Made by a program: the position numbers and the translations under genes. From positions 1 through 36,519 of the forward strand of contig JAIXVI010000157.1 of the NCBI GenBank assembly GCA_027483065.1: DNA of 36,519 nucleotides, given 5' to 3'. This stretch comes from Planctomycetaceae bacterium. GTDB taxonomy: Bacteria > Planctomycetota > Phycisphaerae > Phycisphaerales > SM1A02. The notes beneath the pieces are model-generated. The model made no database searches, was not told the DNA's origin, and was given only the letters and a program-made list of their open reading frames with translations. Of this stretch, positions 16,862 to 25,655 are shown one piece after another (the first letter of the stretch is position 1; each line of letters begins with the position of its first letter).

Positions 16862-19336
16862 TCATCCACCGCCGTCGCCGGGTTTCTTCTCGAGGTAATC
16901 GCCGAGATTGAGACCCGTGCTCGTCTCCTGCATCTCGACGTCGATACGGACGCGCGATGGATCAGGAAGAAGCATGTACTTCGCACGCACGCCGGAGAGT
17001 GCTTCGGCGAGTGCGTCCATCGTGCGTCGCGTGCGATAGAGCTCGGAGTCGGCGTTCCACGCAGGCGCTTGGCCTGTGACTTCCGCGGCGATCGCTTGCG
17101 CGTCCATGAGCAGGTTCCAGCGAAGCGCGCGCGCGTTCGAAATGACGCTCGCCGATTGGGCACGCGAATCAAGCACAATCTGCTCAAGGCGCGCACGCAG
17201 CGCGTCCGCTTTTTGCCGCGCATCCGCGGAGCCAGCCTTCGCTTCGTTCTCAAGTTTCGTGAGTTCTGCGATGCCCTTCCAAACTTCGTCCGCAAGTGTG
17301 ACGTCGCCAACGAGCATGCTCATCGTGGTGTTCACGGCACTCTGCGCGTCTTCCACTTGGCGACGACCGTTCTGCCGCGCGATCGAAAGCTCCTCGAACT
17401 TGCCACCTTCGGTTCCCGGCGGGCGAAGGCGCGGAATCGAAAGTCCAACGACTTCAACGCCTGTTTCGGCAGCGTCGAACGCACCTTGGATGGCCTTCAC
17501 GAGCGTGTCGACGAGTGGCGCATCGGGCGGCGGTGAAAGCACCGTATCGAGCGTGCGACTGCTCATCGTGCGCGTGACTTCGCGCAACGCCATCGCCTTG
17601 AGCGCGCGTTCACGCATATCCATCGCCGAGCGTCGGCTCTTCACGTCGTTTGAGAACGCGATGTACTTGTCGAGTTCGCGATCGCGCACGCGGTACTGGA
17701 GCACGATGTCGGCTTCGACCACGGCGAATTGCTCGGTTGCCGTCGAGCGATCGGCGGCGGTCTCCGCGGGCAGCACACCAAATGCGGTCGCCGTTGTGGT
17801 GGACGGAGCGGTGGTTGGAACCACACCCGCAACGACACCCGGCTGCGTCGGCGCGGCCGTCGGCTCCGCGACACCGAGGCCCACGAGGAAGACATTCGTC
17901 GACTGCGTGAGTTGCATCGTGTCGTCGCCCCATGTGATGACGTCACCACTGGAGAATGGACGCACGGTGCCGAGCGGCAAATCTCGCACGAGGTTCACGT
18001 CTTCGACGATCGCTGTATCAATCGGCCACGGCATCTTCGCCATCGCGCCGCCTTGATAAACCTCACCGACGCGCGCACCGAATCGCAGACGAATCCCCTG
18101 CTCTTGTGGCTGCACGACCACGAGAGTCGTCAGCGCGAGCACCACGACGAGACCAACCGCAAGCAATCGCGCGAAGTTACGCAAGAGCAGTTGGTAGCCC
18201 CACGAACTCGTAATGTCGAAGCCGAACTGATAGTTCACCGCTTCGTTGATCGAGCGCACGATCGAATCAGGCGCGGCGAGCAAGCTCAACACGCGCGAAT
18301 CAAATGCGGGCCGCGGCGTTTCGCCCATGCGACGCGGGCGATAGAGGTTGAGGATGAAGTTGAGCAGCGTCTCCGCCGCGACCGCGAACATAAAGATCGC
18401 GATCCCTTGCGCGATGCCGCGCATGACGGTGTCCGATTGACCTTCCTCTTTGAGGAGTTCAACAACGGTGCCGATTCCGACCGCCAATGCCACAAGCGCG
18501 TTGCCAACCATCACCGCAGCGCCGCCGCGGAGATTTGCCCACGCGCTTTGCACGGCCATACCCGCGACAAATCGCGAGAAGATGAACGCAAGCAGTGCCG
18601 TGCCGAAGGTCACCGCCAGTTGCCAACCGAGCGCGGCGCCCGTGCCGAAGGTTCCCCAATCGGCGTTCGGATCGCCTTCCTTCTCAAACCACCAAAGCAC
18701 CGACCAACCGATCGTCACCAGCAGAATCGCGTAGGCAAGGCTCAGCGCGGGCATCAGCACCGAGTGCATGAGGCCGAGTCGCTTGCGCGCGACGCGTGCT
18801 TCGTCGGTGTTGAAGATGCGTCCTTCTGCGTCAACGCGGGTACCCGCGTCGAGTTCGAGACTCTCCAGCCGCTCAAGGCGGTGCTGGTAGAAAATCATCG
18901 TGAGCCCAAGCCACGGGATCGCCCCGCAGAAGGCCCATGCGGATGCGACCACGAGCGTGGAATCGCCTGTGGTCTTGCCGAAGATCAGGAGCAGAAGTGC
19001 AATCGCGACTTGAGCGAGAAGCCCGCTGGCGGCGACGCCCGTTGCCCGCTGGTACGCGTGGTGATCGATGCGCATCGTTGGTCTGTGGGAGACAGGAAAG
19101 TCCCGGCGCCAACCCAGACCGCTGCTGGGCTTGCCGAGTGGCGAGATGAACCCGTCGGTCGAGGTGGAAGTCGAGGCGATGCTCGAAGTCGGAGCCGCGA
19201 CGGAGACGGGGCGGTACTGTAAGGTACGCATTCCTTCCGCGCTTGTGTTCGCTCGTTGCGGACGAGCGGCCATCGGTTCGGACACTTTGCTTGTTGGGCC
19301 GTCTCTCCCGATGCGAACCCGGTCGGCCTGCCGCAC
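16862..19336 (-). CDS. Large SPFH/band-7 protein with N-terminal multi-TM domain
   Basis: 824 aa ORF. N-terminal TM segments, then 'VLALTTLVVVQPQEQGIRLRFGARVGEVYQGGAMAKMPWPIDTAIVEDVNLVRDLPLG', a third SPFH core. Start uncertain (19336, 19231 or 19077). Confidence 0.8.
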   Translation of the reverse strand: MRQADRVRIGRDGPTSKVSEPMAARPQRANTSAEGMRTLQYRPVSVAAPTSSIASTSTSTDGFISPLGKPSSGLGWRRDFPVSHRPTMRIDHHAYQRATGVAASGLLAQVAIALLLLIFGKTTGDSTLVVASAWAFCGAIPWLGLTMIFYQHRLERLESLELDAGTRVDAEGRIFNTDEARVARKRLGLMHSVLMPALSLAYAILLVTIGWSVLWWFEKEGDPNADWGTFGTGAALGWQLAVTFGTALLAFIFSRFVAGMAVQSAWANLRGGAAVMVGNALVALAVGIGTVVELLKEEGQSDTVMRGIAQGIAIFMFAVAAETLLNFILNLYRPRRMGETPRPAFDSRVLSLLAAPDSIVRSINEAVNYQFGFDITSSWGYQLLLRNFARLLAVGLVVVLALTTLVVVQPQEQGIRLRFGARVGEVYQGGAMAKMPWPIDTAIVEDVNLVRDLPLGTVRPFSSGDVITWGDDTMQLTQSTNVFLVGLGVAEPTAAPTQPGVVAGVVPTTAPSTTTATAFGVLPAETAADRSTATEQFAVVEADIVLQYRVRDRELDKYIAFSNDVKSRRSAMDMRERALKAMALREVTRTMSSRTLDTVLSPPPDAPLVDTLVKAIQGAFDAAETGVEVVGLSIPRLRPPGTEGGKFEELSIARQNGRRQVEDAQSAVNTTMSMLVGDVTLADEVWKGIAELTKLENEAKAGSADARQKADALRARLEQIVLDSRAQSASVISNARALRWNLLMDAQAIAAEVTGQAPAWNADSELYRTRRTMDALAEALSGVRAKYMLLPDPSRVRIDVEMQETSTGLNLGDYLEKKPGDGGG

Positions 19337-19431
19337 GTTGGGACCCTGCCACGCAGGGCTTCTGCGCGTCTTGGTCCTTCCGCTTCTGAATCCCCGTTCG
19401 ACGAATTCTTTCGTAAGCCTGACGAGAAGCC

Positions 19432-20469
19432 ATGTCCATCCTTGAGCAGCTCCTCGCGATCCTCCGAAACACCTTCCTTGAGTCGATTCGGCAGCCGGTC
19501 GTCCTCGTGGTTTGCGTTGCCGCGACGATTTTCGTCGTGCTCTCGAACCCGTTCAGCGCGTGGACCATGCAAGAAGACCAGCGCATGTTCCTCGACATCG
19601 GCCTGTCGACGGTCTTTCTCGCGACCGCAGTGCTTGCGTCGTTCCTCGCGACCAACGTTCTCGCCCGCGAAATCGAAAATCGCACCGTCCTGACCGTGGT
19701 GTCGAAGCCGGTGCCCCGCCCCGTCTTCATCCTCGGAAAGTTCCTCGGCGTCTCGGCGTCGATGCTCGTCGCGCTGCTCTACCTCGGGCTCGTCTTCGCG
19801 CTTGTTGAAGTGCACGGCACGCTGCAAACGGCGCGCGACCCCTTCCATCTCCCCGTCATCCTGTTTGGGTTGGGCGCGATGGTTGCCGCGGTCGCGGTCG
19901 GCGCGTGGATGAACTTCTTCTACGGACGCAGTTTCGCCGCGTGGACGCTCACGCTTTCGGTTCCGTTTCTCGGCCTCGCCTACCTGCTCTCACTCTTCTT
20001 CAACGCTGAGTTCAAGTCGGTGCCGCTCGGGCTGCAGTTCGAGCCTGAAGTGTGGAAAGCACTGTTTCTCATTGCACTCGCGACGCTTGTATTGAACGCG
20101 ATCGCGATTGCCGCAAGTACGCGACTCGGACAAGTCCTCACCCTCACGATTGTGGTTGGGATGTTCCTCCTCGGGCTGCTCTCCGACTGGATGTTCGGTC
20201 GTCCACTCGCGGAGGCCTCGGCGGCGATCGCGGAAGTGACCGGTGCTGGCGGCAAGGTTTCGGTTGCGATGTACGCCGAATGGGCGTTTCTCTCGCTCTG
20301 TCGAGCGGCCGTGCCGAACTTCCAACTGTTCTGGCTCGCTGATGCGCTCACGCAGAAGAAGGCGATTCCCACCGACTACTTCGGTTTCGCCATCGCGTAC
20401 ACCTTTGCGCTCGTGACCGGTCTCCTTGCTATCGCAACCGCGCTCTTCCAGCGCCGCGAAGTTGGATGA
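19432..20469 (+). CDS. ABC-2-type transporter permease
   Basis: 345 aa multi-TM. 'ATNVLAREIENRTVLTVVSKPVPRPVFILGKFLGVSASMLVALLYLGLVF' is homologous to the 10738-12816 permease. GAGAAG SD upstream. Confidence 0.85.
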   Translation: MSILEQLLAILRNTFLESIRQPVVLVVCVAATIFVVLSNPFSAWTMQEDQRMFLDIGLSTVFLATAVLASFLATNVLAREIENRTVLTVVSKPVPRPVFILGKFLGVSASMLVALLYLGLVFALVEVHGTLQTARDPFHLPVILFGLGAMVAAVAVGAWMNFFYGRSFAAWTLTLSVPFLGLAYLLSLFFNAEFKSVPLGLQFEPEVWKALFLIALATLVLNAIAIAASTRLGQVLTLTIVVGMFLLGLLSDWMFGRPLAEASAAIAEVTGAGGKVSVAMYAEWAFLSLCRAAVPNFQLFWLADALTQKKAIPTDYFGFAIAYTFALVTGLLAIATALFQRREVG

Positions 20470-20497
20470 CGCGCAGAAGCGTTCGCGCTGCGCGTCA
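20467..20497. terminator. Hairpin between convergent genes, includes the stop codon
   Basis: TGACGCGCAG...CTGCGCGTCA perfect 10-bp inverted repeat with inner AGCG-TTCG-CGCT alternative; its first three bases are the TGA of the permease. Confidence 0.5.
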
Positions 20498-20505
20498 CAT
20501 GCGAC

Positions 20506-21213
20506 TCAACCCGAAATCGTTGGTTGCTTCCACGACGCGACTTCTTCGCGCACGTGACGCCGCGTCAACACGATCGCCATGACAAACGGCCACGTCGCGG
20601 TCGCGATCGAAACGATAGCCATGTTGCGAATGCCATCCGACTGCGCTTTCGCTTCATCGGGGAGTGGCGGAAGGTCATCTTCCTTGACTCCCTTCTTGCG
20701 CATTTCATCGCGCATTTCAGCGGCGAGCGTCACGCCCCATTCGACCTGCGGCTTGATCGTGATGACCGCCGTGACCAAACCCACCACCACAAGGAAAAGC
20801 CGCGCGGCTGCCCAAAACATCACGAGTTTCGCGCCGAGTGGTTTGCGCAGGAGAAGCATCGCGCTGCCGGCGATGAGCACAATCCCTAATGGAATGGTGA
20901 GCGCGATCTGCGCCGTGGTGACCGTCGTGATGATCGAAGGCGGCGGCGTGAGCACCATGCCCGCGCTCGACATGATGGCATCCCAGAAAACGATCTGCAC
21001 CGCGAAGAGGGCTTGGAAGCACATCCCGAAGACGCCAATCGCCAGCGAAATGACTGGGAAGACCACGCGCCATCGACTACGACGTTCGCGAAGGTCTTCT
21101 GCACGGGCCGTCGCGTTGTACGGCGCGAACGGATCGCTTGTCGGAGCTGATGGCGGCGTCGATGCAGGCGTCGATGTGCTTGCGGAATTCGGCTCGGAGG
21201 ATCCGTCGGTCAT
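20506..21213 (-). CDS. Small multi-TM membrane protein, unknown function
   Basis: ORF 20506..21264; likely start MTDGSSEPNSAS at 21213. Several hydrophobic segments (VVFPVISLAIGVFGMCFQALFAV; ALTIPLGIVLIAGSAMLLL). Confidence 0.65.
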   Translation of the reverse strand: MTDGSSEPNSASTSTPASTPPSAPTSDPFAPYNATARAEDLRERRSRWRVVFPVISLAIGVFGMCFQALFAVQIVFWDAIMSSAGMVLTPPPSIITTVTTAQIALTIPLGIVLIAGSAMLLLRKPLGAKLVMFWAAARLFLVVVGLVTAVITIKPQVEWGVTLAAEMRDEMRKKGVKEDDLPPLPDEAKAQSDGIRNMAIVSIATATWPFVMAIVLTRRHVREEVASWKQPTISG

Positions 21214-21261
21214 GCGCGAAGAATCGCAGGATCGTTGGGATTCGCAAGTCGGAGCACACCT

Positions 21262-21291
21262 CAAAGAAACCGACCCCGCGTGGGCGGGGTC
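21262..21291 (-). terminator. Rho-independent terminator after the 21395-22774 gene
   Basis: Minus strand GACCCCGC-CCAC-GCGGGGTC then GGTTTCTTTG; perfect 8-bp GC stem with U-rich tail. Confidence 0.7.
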
Positions 21292-21394
21292 TGTGTGATT
21301 GTTCCAGTGGCTGTTGGGTCAGGAGCCGCGCTGTGCCAGCGCGCACCTGTCGATTTCGTTGCGCGACTTCGTTACGCGATTCAGTGACCGCAAT

Positions 21395-22774
21395 TCAGTT
21401 GCCGCGGTCTTTCGCCTGCTTGATTGCGCGGCTCAAGTCTTCGATGACTCCGTCCCAGTACGCAGGGTCGCCCGCTGCAGGTTGGTCGTAGGTCATGATC
21501 GGGAAGCACTTGTCGAACCACTTACGAATCTCTTTCGCGGCGCGGAGGCGCGCGTTCAATTGCTCAAGTTGGGTGAGGCCCGGCGGATTCTGCATGTCGC
21601 GCAGAAGCTTGATCTTCGCTTCCTTGCACTGCTTCATCGTCGCTTGCCAATCGTTGTGGATCTTGTAACCAGCCTGTGAGATCTCGACCTGGTCAGGCGA
21701 GAGATTCAAGAGCTTGAGGAGATCTGGAACGGTGTCGGCCGTGCCCTGCGAGAACTTCGAGTGCTCGGCCTGCTGCGCGTTGATCGTGAGGTTCTGGACC
21801 TTGTCCGAAAGGTCGTACTTACCCTGCAGCGTGTTGTACCACGTGACATTGCCTTCCTCGTCCTTGTCGTAGGAGAGCTCAGGCTCGTTGGTCACCATTG
21901 CTTCGCCGATCCAACGACTGCGATTGGTTGCTTCGCACACATCGCCGACCTTCTTGAGCCATGCTTCAAGCTCACGGCCTTGGATCGACGTCGTACCGGA
22001 GAACATTGTGATCGCCCCGAGAGTGCCGACGCGTTGGAAGTAAATCTCGTTGCAGTGGAGCGAGGTGAATGCCGCCGCAGAAATCGCCTCGTGAATCCAC
22101 GCGATCACACGATGGCGCTCGCGCAACTTGTTGAGCGTTTCGTCGATCTTGTCGCCTTCGAGCACCAAGCCACCGCCCGAGTTGACCTCGAGCACGATGA
22201 TTTGTCCGGGGCCGAGCTTGTCAGCCTCTGCACCGATCTTCTCGATCTCCTCGTGACGCGCGCCGAGGCCGACCATGTCGACATCGCCACCTGGGCCGCG
22301 GCCCCAAGGGAGGATGAAGATGGTTTGCTTGCCCGATGCGGCGGCAGCGGTCGCGGAACCTGAAGTGGACGACTTCTCGCTTGAGGAACTCGTTGTAGGT
22401 TTCGCTGCAGCACCAGGCTTCGACGGCGCTGGGGTTGTTGGTGCCGGAGCTGCACCGATCGCGAGCACCTCCATAGAGCGGAGATTCATGACATCAATCT
22501 TACGACGGGTTTTCTTACCGCCCTCTTCGACTTCCAACTCCACCGAAGTCTTGCCCGTGCCCACCACCACGCCCTCGACGGTGGTTTCCTTCGCGTTGGC
22601 GACATACGTCAAACGAACCTTCGTACCAGCTTGGACTAGCCAAGTCGTACCACTGTTCAGTTTGACATCGCCAGCCCGCGCGAGGGTTGCGCCACCAACG
22701 ACGAGCGAGAGTGAGAATGCGAGGGTCGCAACAGCGCCCTGGGAGAACTTCAATGAGTGCATGAATCGGTTCAT
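21395..22774 (-). CDS. Exported ClpP/SppA-fold (crotonase-like) protein
   Basis: ORF 21395..22855; likely start MNRFMHSLKFSQGAVATLAFSLSLVVGGATLARAG (signal peptide). 'GQIIVLEVNSGGGLVLEGDKIDETLNKLRERHRVIAWIHEAISAAAFTSLHCNEIYFQRVGTLGAITMFSG' resembles the NfeD/SppA ClpP-like core. Confidence 0.75.
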   Translation of the reverse strand: MNRFMHSLKFSQGAVATLAFSLSLVVGGATLARAGDVKLNSGTTWLVQAGTKVRLTYVANAKETTVEGVVVGTGKTSVELEVEEGGKKTRRKIDVMNLRSMEVLAIGAAPAPTTPAPSKPGAAAKPTTSSSSEKSSTSGSATAAAASGKQTIFILPWGRGPGGDVDMVGLGARHEEIEKIGAEADKLGPGQIIVLEVNSGGGLVLEGDKIDETLNKLRERHRVIAWIHEAISAAAFTSLHCNEIYFQRVGTLGAITMFSGTTSIQGRELEAWLKKVGDVCEATNRSRWIGEAMVTNEPELSYDKDEEGNVTWYNTLQGKYDLSDKVQNLTINAQQAEHSKFSQGTADTVPDLLKLLNLSPDQVEISQAGYKIHNDWQATMKQCKEAKIKLLRDMQNPPGLTQLEQLNARLRAAKEIRKWFDKCFPIMTYDQPAAGDPAYWDGVIEDLSRAIKQAKDRGN

Positions 22775-22885
22775 GTGTTTTTCGTCCGAGTGACTCGCCG
22801 CCACGTCGTGCGCGTCGAGAGAAAGTCTGAGGCAATCACAACACTTCAAAAACAATCAGTGGGCAACGCGCGCCTCGCGCAACGA

Positions 22886-24073
22886 TCAACCGTTCGGTCG
22901 GCTCATACCGCCGCCACCGAGACCACCACCGCGTCCGCCACCACCACCGCCGCCGTTTTGACGGCCTTGCTTCTCGGCTTCGCGTTGACGCTGAATTTCC
23001 TTCTTGATGTCGTCCACAGCGCCTTCGAGCGCAATGATCGACACGCCGCGCTGCTGCATCTCACGACGCTTCTCAATCGCGGGATAGCGCTTCATGAGCG
23101 CGATGGTCTTCTCGTAGTACCCCTTGCGCTTACCAAGTCCAGCGACGGTGTCTTCCGTCTCCGCGGCGTCTTCCATGTTCTTGGTGCACTCGTCCATGGC
23201 CTTGCGCCAGTCCTTGATGTACTGCGCGCCGACCTTCTCACCGGAGTCGAGTTTCTCGAACTCGCGGTAACCGAGCAGGAACATGAGGTCATCGAGGCTG
23301 TCGGCGGTGCCGTCCGACAACATCGCGTCTTCAGCGAGTTGCGCATTAAACGCGCACGCAGCTTGGTCGCTTGAGTCAACGACCCACATGCCGGACGTGT
23401 CACCAAGCCACTTGGCGTTGCGGCCTTCGAAGTTCACCGAGAGCTTCGTCTCGGGGAAGATCAGCGCGTCTGCGACCTCGCGTGGGTAACCACCGACTTC
23501 GACGAGACCCTTCATGATGCCGGTCCACGCCGCAACCATCTTCGAGCGCACGTCGGCGTCTTCCCACTGACTCTCAACCATCTCCTTGAATCGGTTGAGG
23601 CCGTAGAGCCGCGCGTCAGACACCATGTACATGCGTGGCCAACCGAGCGCGTAGAGGCTCGAAACGCCGACGGCGTCCTCGACCCAAACGACTTGGGGCG
23701 TATCGCGGAACTTGTCGCGGATGTCCTTCAACATCTGGCGATACGAACCAACTTCGCCTGGCAATCCGAACTCGTTCGGATCGTCGTTCTTCAAGTAGTC
23801 GTTGCGATCGATATCCGCGCTCTTCAAGCGGAAGACGATGATGTCCGGCTTTGCCTTCTCAAGATCCTTGGACAGGACTTCGAAGCTCGACTCCGAGATA
23901 TCCGTTCCCATCTGCCCGACGAGCGGGAAGACGTAGACCTTCGGGGTGCTGGTCGTCGCGGGAAGATCCGCATCGGCGCTTTGCGCAGAGGCTGCTCCGC
24001 TCACGGCAAGTGCAACAGCGGCCACAATAGAACGGGTGTATTGCGTGAACATCGGAAGACGATTCGTGCGCAT
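22886..24073 (-). CDS. Exported paralogue of the 21395 protein with degenerate ClpP-like core and Gly-rich tail
   Basis: ORF 22886..24166; likely start MRTNRLPMFTQYTRSIVAAVALAVSGAASAQS. Shares 'NAQxAExxxSxGTADxxxDLxxLL...DWxxxMxxC' with the neighbour. Ends GGGGGGGRGGGLGGGGMSRPNG. Confidence 0.7.
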   Translation of the reverse strand: MRTNRLPMFTQYTRSIVAAVALAVSGAASAQSADADLPATTSTPKVYVFPLVGQMGTDISESSFEVLSKDLEKAKPDIIVFRLKSADIDRNDYLKNDDPNEFGLPGEVGSYRQMLKDIRDKFRDTPQVVWVEDAVGVSSLYALGWPRMYMVSDARLYGLNRFKEMVESQWEDADVRSKMVAAWTGIMKGLVEVGGYPREVADALIFPETKLSVNFEGRNAKWLGDTSGMWVVDSSDQAACAFNAQLAEDAMLSDGTADSLDDLMFLLGYREFEKLDSGEKVGAQYIKDWRKAMDECTKNMEDAAETEDTVAGLGKRKGYYEKTIALMKRYPAIEKRREMQQRGVSIIALEGAVDDIKKEIQRQREAEKQGRQNGGGGGGGRGGGLGGGGMSRPNG

Positions 24074-24383
24074 CGGTGGGTCTTCTTTCGGGAGAGAACT
24101 TCGCAAGTTCGATCGAACGACGAATTTGCGCTTCGCTTGCATGCAACGACCGCCCGTAACCTGCACGCCAATCGCACACGGTCTCGACGGTTTGACGCGG
24201 CAAGCTGCCGCGGGGTTGAATCTTACTTCCCACCCGATGAGGGTTGCGGGAGATTTCAGCGGACTCGGTCAAAAGTCTTCTCTGTCGTGGCGGCGGCGTG
24301 GTTCCGGCCACCCGCCCCATCGGCACGACGAGCGCAGTCTCCACGAACTCCATCCGCCGGCGGGCAACGCCGCCGAAGGCCCC

Positions 24384-25655
24384 TTACGTCGGCCCCGCGC
24401 CGAGCTCCGACGCAAGCGCGAGGGCTGAGGCGAGTGCCGCGTTTTCATCGGGAAACACGCCTGAAATCTGCCGATCGAGCGTGGTGTCCAGAATGATCTT
24501 GAACGCAGGGCTCGGGCGGAGCCCGGCGCGCACGAGGTCGTTCCCATCGACCATCGGGGTGGGAAGTCGACGGCTCGGGCACTCGTTGGCGGCCGCGATG
24601 CGCCAGGATTCTGCGACCGCGGGGCGTTCCCCCGTGAGGACCTGAAGCGCAGCGTCGAACCCCGCGCGGGCCGCGAGCCGCACCCGCGCCGGAAGCGCAT
24701 GACGCTCGGGGCCTCCGAGCAGCATTTCGCGGCAATCGAGGACGGCCGAGAAGTGATCTGAATCGGCGTTTGAAAGGGCAAGCCGAGCGCGAAGCGCGTC
24801 GCGGAGTGAAGAGCCGGAACTCGCCGCCGCCTCTCCGTTCGCCGCAGCCCCACCGCGATCGAGCCACCACGAGACGAGCGCCGTCGCCGCACTCGCCTCT
24901 GGCGGGAGCGCCTCCATGCGGTGCCACTCGTGCGGTTGAGCAGCCGCGCCAAAGACCGCAGCATCGAGCCCGAGACTCTCCATGAACTGCGCCGCGCGAA
25001 CCCGATTGGGATGCGCGAGCATGCGACGAACCTCGTCACCAACGCGCTCAGGGCTCACCGATGCGAGCTCGCTTGCGTGCACTTGGATCGCTTCGACCGT
25101 CGTGGGATCGATGGCGAACCCAAGTCGCGCGGCAAATCGCGGGGCACGCAGCATGCGAAGTCGATCTTCACGAATGCGTGCGTGTGGATCGCCAATCGCG
25201 CGCACGATGCCGGCGCGCACATCCCGCTCGCCATCGACAAAGTCCACAATCGCGCCGGTCAGCGGTTCACGAAAAATCCCATTGATCGTGAAGTCGCGAC
25301 GCTCGGCATCGGCGCGCGCATCCGCGAAGCGAATGCCCGTTGGACGTCGGCCGTCGAGGTATTCGAGATCCTCGCGAAAGGTCGCCACTTCGATCGTGTG
25401 CGTCGCCTTTCGCACGAGCATCACACCGAACGCTTCACCAACGCCGCGCGCCTTCGGAAAAACCTGCTTCACTTCTTCAGGAGTTGCACTCGTCGCGATG
25501 TCGTAGTCCTTCGGCTCGAGTCCTAGGAGCGCGTCGCGCACGCAGCCGCCCGCGAAATACGCCGTGTAACCCGCATCGATGAGCGCACGCGCGATGTCGG
25601 TGGCGGCCTCGCGCGCGGTGCGCCTCATGCCACCATCGATCGAGTCGGCGGTCAT
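24384..25655 (-). CDS. cca: CCA tRNA nucleotidyltransferase / poly(A) polymerase family
   Basis: 'YTAYFAGGCVRDALLGLEPKDYDIATSATPEEVKQVFPKARGVGEAFGVMLV', 'RRDFTINGIFREP', 'IREDRLRMLRAPRFAARLGFAIDPTT'. Start at 25655 overlaps the plsC stop (ATGA). Confidence 0.92.
   Translation of the reverse strand: MTADSIDGGMRRTAREAATDIARALIDAGYTAYFAGGCVRDALLGLEPKDYDIATSATPEEVKQVFPKARGVGEAFGVMLVRKATHTIEVATFREDLEYLDGRRPTGIRFADARADAERRDFTINGIFREPLTGAIVDFVDGERDVRAGIVRAIGDPHARIREDRLRMLRAPRFAARLGFAIDPTTVEAIQVHASELASVSPERVGDEVRRMLAHPNRVRAAQFMESLGLDAAVFGAAAQPHEWHRMEALPPEASAATALVSWWLDRGGAAANGEAAASSGSSLRDALRARLALSNADSDHFSAVLDCREMLLGGPERHALPARVRLAARAGFDAALQVLTGERPAVAESWRIAAANECPSRRLPTPMVDGNDLVRAGLRPSPAFKIILDTTLDRQISGVFPDENAALASALALASELGAGPT

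Noticed and set aside
17729-19222. 497-aa plus-strand ORF
   Set aside because: Antisense to the large SPFH gene; composition is that of a GC-frame artefact.
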